Below, in pieces: positions 14,285 to 14,285 of a DNA stretch of 14,285 nt. Below the pieces are notes generated by a model. The model saw only the letters and a list, made by a program, of their open reading frames with translations, was not told the DNA's origin and ran no database searches. The position numbers were made by a program, and so were the translations under genes. This DNA is from Puniceicoccales bacterium (GTDB taxonomy: Bacteria > Verrucomicrobiota > Verrucomicrobiia > Opitutales > JAIRLM01): NCBI GenBank assembly GCA_031287845.1, contig JAITSI010000053.1, positions 1 to 14,285 on the forward strand. Reading direction: 5' to 3'. How positions within the stretch are numbered: position 1 is the stretch's first letter; the number at the start of each line of letters is the position of its first letter.

Positions 14285-14285
14285 C

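Overview
This is a GC-rich bacterial segment (about two-thirds G+C by eye) holding nine protein genes, one tRNA gene and a family of intergenic repeats. The strongest lifestyle clue is a complete ATP/ADP-translocase-type nucleotide transporter (Tlc/NTT family). Such transporters occur almost only in obligate intracellular bacteria and plastids, so the host is probably an intracellular symbiont or parasite with a two-membrane envelope. The high G+C, a primase with a degenerate zinc finger, and a MnmA tail that I recall from PVC-group bacteria point to the PVC superphylum, perhaps Verrucomicrobiota. That placement is inference and not proved here.

Layout. Bases 1-260 hold GC-rich intergenic repeats on the minus strand. 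dnaG (primase) and mnmA (tRNA 2-thiolase with an unusual cysteine-rich C-terminal domain) lie on the minus strand. The nucleotide transporter is divergent from mnmA on the plus strand. It converges on a HAD phosphatase gene (minus) across a 250-base gap that holds a perfect 18-bp hairpin, a decayed repeat copy and a tandem 18-bp duplication. From about 6401 to 13563 there is one tightly packed plus-strand cluster. It comprises a STAS-MlaE permease, an MlaF-type ATPase, an MCE-domain protein, a PqiC-like lipoprotein with an extra RodZ-type domain, pyruvate phosphate dikinase, and a YkuD L,D-transpeptidase-like protein. tRNA-Phe(GAA) follows, embedded in further repeat copies to the window end.

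How the genes fit together. The four mla/pqi-type genes are translationally coupled (gap of 4, then two 4-base stop/start overlaps). Together they encode a complete lipid ABC transporter: permease, ATPase, periplasmic MCE subunit and outer-membrane-side lipoprotein. The ppdK and L,D-transpeptidase genes follow with gaps of 32 and 13 bases and may be cotranscribed. The transporter would exchange host nucleotides, while PPDK interconverts pyruvate, ATP and phosphate with PEP, AMP and diphosphate.

Points worth a second look are: loss of three of four zinc ligands in DnaG; the Cys-rich domain fused to MnmA; the PqiC/RodZ-type fusion; repeats at gene 3' ends with a perfect 45-base match between opposite ends of the window; the great excess of AAATTT tracts in a GC-rich sequence; and a pair of mutually exclusive hairpins at the right edge.
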